From contig CAITND010000112.1 in NCBI GenBank assembly GCA_903893625.1, positions 1 to 48,458 on the forward strand: a DNA stretch of 48,458 bases, in the 5' to 3' direction. The stretch is from an uncultured Oscillatoriales cyanobacterium (GTDB taxonomy: Bacteria; Cyanobacteriota; Cyanobacteriia; Cyanobacteriales; Microcoleaceae). A program made the translations under genes and the position numbers. The notes below the pieces were generated by a model, which was not told where the DNA came from, searched no databases, and was given only the letters and a program-made list of their open reading frames with translations. Shown here in pieces: positions 43,921 to 48,458 of this stretch (the first letter of the stretch is position 1; the number at the start of each line of letters is the position of its first letter).

Positions 43921-45489
43921 TTAACGAATAGTCGCTAACTGTTTTTCCCCAGAAATCGGCGCACTTAACGCTTCTTCTAACGGTGCTCGTCCTAAACGTT
44001 CCTCTAAAATATCCATCACCGTCCGTCCAAAATCATTGGAGTTGCGGTTCCATGCTTCTAAACAGATTTCTCCAAAAAATGACCCTAATGGTTCTGGGTT
44101 CCAGAGTAACTTTCTCGCTGTCCAAGGCATTAAACTCATGGGATCATACCCCGGTTTTAACATTTCTTTTTGGAACGCATATTCCTCTAAATGGGTGTGG
44201 GGTTGTAACCCAATAAAGAAAATGGCAGGTTCCACTTTATCCGCTCCAAAAATAGCCTCTAATTCTCGATGATAAGCAATGGTTTGACGAATCGTTTCAA
44301 CGGTTTCATCAATCACATTAAAGGAATAATTCACCGAAACTAAATCATTAAACCCGGCGGCTTTTAAATCTCGACAATTTTCTAATACTACCCGCAGATT
44401 ATACCCCATCCGCATTTTTCTAACTAATTCCTGAGAACCGCTAGTAATCCCAATTTCAAAATAATTCATCCCCGTTTTTGCCATTAATTGACATAATTCT
44501 GGGGTTAAATTATCCGCCCGAATATAAGCCGCCCAGTGAATATCCGTCATCCCCGCATCGAGGATTTTCTGTAATAATTCTACCGCATCATCAATAAAGC
44601 GACGGGCGGGAATAAATTGAGCATCGGTAAACCAAAAGTTTCTAATTCCTCGTTGATAAAGTTGCTGCATTTCCGCTACGACTTCATCGGCGGGATTAAT
44701 TCTAACTTGTTTCCCCTCAATAACCGTATAAATACAGTAACAACAATTATGGGGACAACCCCGTTTCGTTTGTACTCCAATATAAAAGTCTTGATCTTGA
44801 AAATAATATTGAAATTCCGGCCAAATCGTTTCAATATAATCGTAATTACAAGCCGTTTTTTCAAAATTCATGGGTTGTTCATGAATTAAGCGATCGCGCG
44901 GTGTCGTTTCTCCGACAATATAACAGCGTTCCTTCGCTAAATCTTCCCCTCTTAACAGCTTTTCTAATAAACTTTCTCCTTCCCCCACCGAAACAATACT
45001 TCCTTTGGGTAAACTCTTTCCTAATTGTTCATAAAAAACACTCACAGCCCCCCCACCTACAACAACTCGCGCTTGGAGGTGATACCTTTGAGAACGGGAT
45101 AATCCGCGTTTAATTAATTTTAAATTCTGCCAAAGTTCGGTATAGTAGGATGTTGCTAATCGTAATCCTCCTAACGCCCCCCGTAATTTAATTAAAGGGT
45201 TTTTTGCATAATAAAATTCAAAGGCATTTTGTAGCGGATTTCCAGCCCGTCCCCCCACAGGAGCATAAATTTGAATATCTCGCCAAGAAAAGACTAATAA
45301 AGTTGGTTGAAACTCATCGACACAAGCATCCAACGCAGCAGCATAATCCAGGGGAGGAACAGCACCTAAATCAAAAATGCGCTGTTGGACGGTTGGAAAC
45401 AACTTGTGAACGTAATCACAGAGGTAAACTACCCCAATCGGGAAAATGGGGTTACAAGGGAGGCGGACGTAAAGGATTTTATCTTCCAT
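43921..45489 (-). CDS. B12-binding radical SAM protein (photosystem II high-light acclimation type)
   Basis: 522 residues. An N-terminal cobalamin-binding-like Rossmann region (about 1-200) is followed by a radical SAM barrel with the cluster-binding motif CPHNCCYC (Cys245, Cys249, Cys252). The FEIGITSGSQELVRKMRMGYN and NLTPELCQLMAKTGM segments complete the barrel. The sequence resembles the cyanobacterial family described as a photosystem II high-light acclimation radical SAM protein; its substrate is unknown. It may depend on the cobalamin made by the cob genes in this window. Confidence 0.85.
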   Translation of the reverse strand: MEDKILYVRLPCNPIFPIGVVYLCDYVHKLFPTVQQRIFDLGAVPPLDYAAALDACVDEFQPTLLVFSWRDIQIYAPVGGRAGNPLQNAFEFYYAKNPLIKLRGALGGLRLATSYYTELWQNLKLIKRGLSRSQRYHLQARVVVGGGAVSVFYEQLGKSLPKGSIVSVGEGESLLEKLLRGEDLAKERCYIVGETTPRDRLIHEQPMNFEKTACNYDYIETIWPEFQYYFQDQDFYIGVQTKRGCPHNCCYCIYTVIEGKQVRINPADEVVAEMQQLYQRGIRNFWFTDAQFIPARRFIDDAVELLQKILDAGMTDIHWAAYIRADNLTPELCQLMAKTGMNYFEIGITSGSQELVRKMRMGYNLRVVLENCRDLKAAGFNDLVSVNYSFNVIDETVETIRQTIAYHRELEAIFGADKVEPAIFFIGLQPHTHLEEYAFQKEMLKPGYDPMSLMPWTARKLLWNPEPLGSFFGEICLEAWNRNSNDFGRTVMDILEERLGRAPLEEALSAPISGEKQLATIR

Positions 45490-45804
45490 GATGCTTTTTT
45501 GGGTCAGGCGAGACTTAGGCTGAAATCCGTGAAGTTATATCGACTTTGCTTAAGATTCCTTAACACTATAACGAATTTTCGGTCGTTTAAGCTTGTCCTG
45601 GAAGCTAGACTTTTTTCAGAATCTGTATTTTGGCAGAATTTCTTTAAAATCAGGGAAAAGCTTTGAATTTGTGGAGAAGTTTCCGAAAAAATCAGTGAGT
45701 AGAATACCAGATTGGTAGTCGGAGTTACAACCAACGGGGATCAGCAAATGTTAACGTAACAAGTAATCAATAAAACTTTTAGCTCAAAGCCCCCTGATTC
45801 AGAT
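45490..45804. other. Intergenic region between divergent genes
   Basis: 315 bases between the radical SAM gene (minus) and the DUF1830 gene (plus). No supportable gene, repeat or clear promoter. Confidence 0.5.
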
Positions 45805-46179
45805 ATGGCTCAAATTCTTGATCCCCTACCGTCAAATAGTTCTGGTCGAATTTTGTGCTGCTATGTCAACGCTACCAGCCATATTCAGATCGCTCGCATC
45901 ACCAATGTTGTGAATTGGTACTTTGAGCGGGTGGTATTCCCAGGACAACGCTTAGTCTTTGAAGCGATGTCGCAAGCCACCCTAGAAATCCATACCGGGA
46001 GTATGGCGAGTGCGATTATTGCTGATAATATTCCTTGTGATCGGCTCAAGATTGATCAAGAGTCTATTCACCATGACGATAAACCTTTAACTCTAAATTC
46101 TCAACCCAGAAACTTTACCAGTAAGCGTGCAGTTAAACTGGAACCTTTAACAACTCCAGCGTTAACCACCGTTGATTAA
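45805..46179 (+). CDS. DUF1830 protein
   Basis: 124 residues. The DUF1830 core is residues 15-85: ILCCYVNATSHIQIARITNVVNWYFERVVFPGQRLVFEA and LEIHTGSMASAIIADNIPCDRL. The family is small, found in cyanobacteria, and without assigned function. Residues after about 90 are a variable polar tail. Monocistronic. Confidence 0.85.
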   Translation: MAQILDPLPSNSSGRILCCYVNATSHIQIARITNVVNWYFERVVFPGQRLVFEAMSQATLEIHTGSMASAIIADNIPCDRLKIDQESIHHDDKPLTLNSQPRNFTSKRAVKLEPLTTPALTTVD

Positions 46180-46281
46180 TTTACCAAAAAACGATAATAA
46201 AAGCATCTCAAAACTCATGGGAGAGATTCCACTGCGACTTAAAATATCGTGGTGGAATTTCTGGAGGTTAATCATTAGAGG

Positions 46282-47205
46282 TTACTTCTGTGGACTTGGA
46301 ATCTTGCTGAGAAATAATTCCTTAGTCCGAGAATCGCGATCGTACATATGTATAACAGGAACAAGCCGATCGTCAACCATAACTTTGTCATCGTGAATCT
46401 CCCAACATCTCTTATGATCTCCACACAGTGTGAGGACGGAACCACTCTTCAAATTATGTTTCACTATTTTGTCACTGGGAAATTGATAGTTAATCACCTT
46501 ATTGAACATTGCTTGATCGATAGATTTGCGAGGATGACGTTGAGCCTCCAACACCATTAATTCCATTAATTGCATCATGAGATGGTTTCCTCCTAATACT
46601 GTCCCGGCACAGAGTACAGCTTTTCCCAACATTTCTTCAAGAGCTTTTTTTCCATAAACAGCACTAAACCATTTAGTATCTATATTTTCTTTCTGTTGCT
46701 GGCCATAATAAATACCTGCTTGTTCAAAAACATGAAGCATACTAGAGTCTAACTCATCGAAGGGAGAAGCTTGGAAGACAACATCACGCACATCTGAAGT
46801 CATAACCATTCGATAACTGGAATTAACCTGAAGGAATGTATCGTAAGCAATCCAGCGACCTATTATTGGATGAATCCAATTGGCAACTGTACTCCTATAA
46901 TCTTCCTTTAAGTAGGTACGATTAGAGCCGGAACTTAGTCGAATCAAAACTTTGAGTCCCACCATCTTTGCGTGATAGATGAGATTTAGTATCTTTGAGC
47001 TAGTAACCCACTTCCACACATTTTCAACAGGTATAAGCGTGATGTTTTTTTCTAAAGCTACCTTTGCGAACTCATCCCCTAAAGCATTGATAAACACAAC
47101 AATATCAACTTTATCTGGATGACAATGCTGACGAATTGATGTAACAAACCTGTAGAAATCATCGAATTTGCAGTTTGTGGCATAACCCATTATTAAGTCT
47201 TTCAT
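46282..47205 (-). CDS. Glycosyltransferase-like protein, function unknown
   Basis: 307 residues from ATG 47205; ATG 47190 is an alternative. The order of segments (MGYATNCKFDDFYRFVTSIRQHCHPDKVDIVVFIN, then MVMTSDVRDVVFQASPFDEL, then WFSAVYGKKALEEMLGKAVLCAGTVLGG, then the terminal VIHMYDR) resembles GT-A glycosyltransferases, with TSDVRD as a DxD-like metal motif. No membrane span. I do not recognise a specific family. The regulator gene is 242 bases upstream on the same strand, with no evidence of cotranscription. Confidence 0.6.
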   Translation of the reverse strand: MKDLIMGYATNCKFDDFYRFVTSIRQHCHPDKVDIVVFINALGDEFAKVALEKNITLIPVENVWKWVTSSKILNLIYHAKMVGLKVLIRLSSGSNRTYLKEDYRSTVANWIHPIIGRWIAYDTFLQVNSSYRMVMTSDVRDVVFQASPFDELDSSMLHVFEQAGIYYGQQQKENIDTKWFSAVYGKKALEEMLGKAVLCAGTVLGGNHLMMQLMELMVLEAQRHPRKSIDQAMFNKVINYQFPSDKIVKHNLKSGSVLTLCGDHKRCWEIHDDKVMVDDRLVPVIHMYDRDSRTKELFLSKIPSPQK

Positions 47206-47431
47206 TCTTTCCAACCTCAAAATCAGTAGATTTAAACAGTAAACATACCGTTTTTGTCAAAAGCTGTCAATTCTCCCATTTCTCCGATGTTACTTTGGAG
47301 AAATTTGCAAGACAAAATGACAGCCCTGACCCTGCAAAAATCCCAGGAGAATTGGGAATAATTAAAATAAACACAGACAATTAGACCGTCAACAATCAAC
47401 GATCTAATGGTGAGGAGTTGCAGGTCAGGGA

Positions 47432-48193
47432 TTACGCACTACCCGTTTTTACACCTCGAATGGGTGGATATTTGCCATTGAGTCTAGCAGTGCGAACAGT
47501 TTCCGCTTTCAGGACTTCTAAATTAAGACGATAGCCAACATTGCGAACCGTTTGGATTAAGTTCGGTTGTCGGGGGTCAGTTTCTACTTTTTTCCGTAAC
47601 GACAGAACATGAGTGTCAATCGTGCGAGGATTATCAATAGAATCGGGCCAAGCCCGTCGTAACAGTTCTGAACGACTCAAGGGTTCTCCGCAAGCTTGTG
47701 CAAGAACATAGAGCAGACTGTATTCTTGGGGAGTCAGTTCAATTAATTGACTGTGTAAACGCACACGACGTTGTACCAAGTCAATTTTGAGTGCTCCATA
47801 ATCCAAGGTTGTTGGCGGAACGATGGTGCGACTACGCCGCATCAAGGATTCTGTTCTTGCCAAAAACTCTTGCATTCCAAAGGGTTTTGCTAAATAGTCA
47901 TCAGCACCCGCTCTCAAGCCTCGGACAACATCCGATTCCGTCGTGTGAGCCGATAACATTAAAATTAACGATTGCCGTTGCTGCTGAAGCCATTGGCAAA
48001 ATTCCAAACTATTTCCCTCTGGCAATTCAGCATCCAAAATCACTAAATTGGGTTGATGAGCATAGAAGATATCCCTTGCATGGTGCAAATCCGCCGCCTG
48101 ATAAACCGAGTACCCGACGTGCTGTAAATGCCAACCCAAGAGCGATCGTAAATGCGGGTTTCCTTCAATAATTGAAATACAAGCAGATCCCAC
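47432..48193 (-). CDS. OmpR/PhoB-type response regulator with atypical receiver
   Basis: 253 residues from GTG 48193. Receiver 1-120 with Asp54 (LVILDAELPEG), Ser81 and Lys103 (LAKPF), but the acidic pair near residues 10-11 reads ISIIEGNPH (Glu-Gly) rather than two acids. Winged-helix output domain about 130-232: LIELTPQEYSLLYVLAQACGEPLSRSELLRRAW, DNPRTIDTHVLSLRKKVE, TVRNVGYRL. The protein resembles NblR, an OmpR-type regulator of phycobilisome degradation, but that identity is unconfirmed. No kinase is adjacent. Confidence 0.8.
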   Translation of the reverse strand: MGSACISIIEGNPHLRSLLGWHLQHVGYSVYQAADLHHARDIFYAHQPNLVILDAELPEGNSLEFCQWLQQQRQSLILMLSAHTTESDVVRGLRAGADDYLAKPFGMQEFLARTESLMRRSRTIVPPTTLDYGALKIDLVQRRVRLHSQLIELTPQEYSLLYVLAQACGEPLSRSELLRRAWPDSIDNPRTIDTHVLSLRKKVETDPRQPNLIQTVRNVGYRLNLEVLKAETVRTARLNGKYPPIRGVKTGSA

Positions 48194-48232
48194 GGATACG
48201 AGATTCCTTCTTCAAAGTTGAATTCAAGGTTA

Positions 48233-48273
48233 ACAGGGTAATCTTTCTGATTTTGTAGCTCCTGTTACCCTGT
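48233..48273. promoter_or_regulatory. Inverted repeat upstream of the response regulator gene
   Basis: ACAGGGTAA (48233-48241) and TTACCCTGT (48265-48273), 9-base perfect arms with a 23-base centre, 40-80 bases before the regulator start codon. Possible operator, or hairpin in the 5' leader. Confidence 0.4.
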
Positions 48274-48359
48274 AATCAACTGATTGCGTCAAAAGTATAA
48301 AAGTAGAAAAGCCAGTCTAAGTAGGTGGGCGAGAAAATCGACAAGTATGTAACGAAAAG

Positions 48360-48458
48360 TTAACTTTGTTGTTGCTCCGAGTGAAATTTCATCCGTTGTG
48401 TGCTGTAGTTTCCTCTTTCTGCCCTAGCTTGAATCCCATTAATTACCGCATAAGCCAG
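48360..48458 (-). CDS. C-terminal end of a gene cut by the window edge
   Basis: An open minus-strand frame enters from the right edge and ends at 48360. The last 32 residues read LAYAVINGIQARAERGNYST...HSEQQQS. The sequence looks coding (mixed, soluble, no stops), but no family is recognised from so little. Confidence 0.45.
   Translation of the reverse strand: MAYAVINGIQARAERGNYSTQRMKFHSEQQQS

Noticed and set aside
44617-45491. Several plus-strand frames of 70-95 residues
   Set aside because: All are antisense shadows of the radical SAM gene, whose motifs are intact.
47175-47384. Plus-strand 69-residue frame
   Set aside because: Overlaps the glycosyltransferase-like gene start in antisense; no initiation signal or recognised motif.

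Overview
This window looks like chromosomal DNA from a filamentous, non-marine cyanobacterium of the Oscillatoriales type (Planktothrix/Oscillatoria-like). The placement is inferred. It rests on frequent HIP1 palindromes (GCGATCGC, more than twenty copies, for example near 372, 3497, 13562, 22178, 33004 and 41308), the carboxysome shell gene ccmP, genes for cyanobacterial families DUF1830 and DUF3086, fused cbiG-cobJ and cobA-hemD tetrapyrrole genes, AT-rich codon use, and many short dispersed palindromes and heptamer repeats between genes. No rRNA, tRNA, CRISPR array or prophage was seen.

Layout. 1-7.4 kb: cobalamin/siroheme genes (cbiG-cobJ, cobA-hemD) with a cyclic-nucleotide-binding protein, a saccharopine-dehydrogenase-like oxidoreductase behind a consensus sigma-70 promoter, and a trypsin-TPR protease. 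7.6-12.6 kb: a membrane/coiled-coil protein, remnants of toxin-antitoxin modules, a cell-wall amidase-glucosaminidase, a broken VOC gene, a phosphoribosyltransferase and a family-4 uracil-DNA glycosylase. 12.7-18.1 kb: two tandem MacB/FtsX-type permeases, a TolC-like outer-membrane protein and an RluA-type pseudouridine synthase, all on the plus strand and probably one unit. 18.1-30.4 kb (minus strand): a response regulator-histidine kinase hybrid, a 1967-residue CBS/PAS/GAF histidine kinase, a DUF2062 membrane protein, a class III adenylate cyclase, a solo tnpB transposon inserted just in front of the cyclase start codon, and plsY. 30.4-35.1 kb: a DUF3086 protein, a frameshifted ABC permease pseudogene, ccmP, a pentapeptide-repeat protein and a WecB/TagA glycosyltransferase. 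35.2-41.7 kb: a DUF433/DUF5615 toxin-antitoxin pair, a subtilase, an AmpG-like MFS transporter and a double-ATPase dipeptide/oligopeptide ABC protein. 41.8-48.5 kb: an overlapping Toprim/AAA-ATPase pair resembling OLD/PARIS-type defence, a B12-binding radical SAM protein, DUF1830, a glycosyltransferase-like protein, an atypical OmpR-type response regulator and the tail of one more gene.

Signalling is the strongest theme: cyclic nucleotide synthesis (adenylate cyclase) and binding (CNB protein), plus two kinases and two receiver proteins. The best candidate for an under-described system is the ATPase + Toprim pair at 41.85-43.80 kb. Other points that stand out are a peptidoglycan amidase with a zinc-ligand His replaced by Gln, paralogous permeases with near-identical ends but diverged periplasmic domains, dispersed repeats read in frame inside three proteins, and two families of miniature repeat elements.
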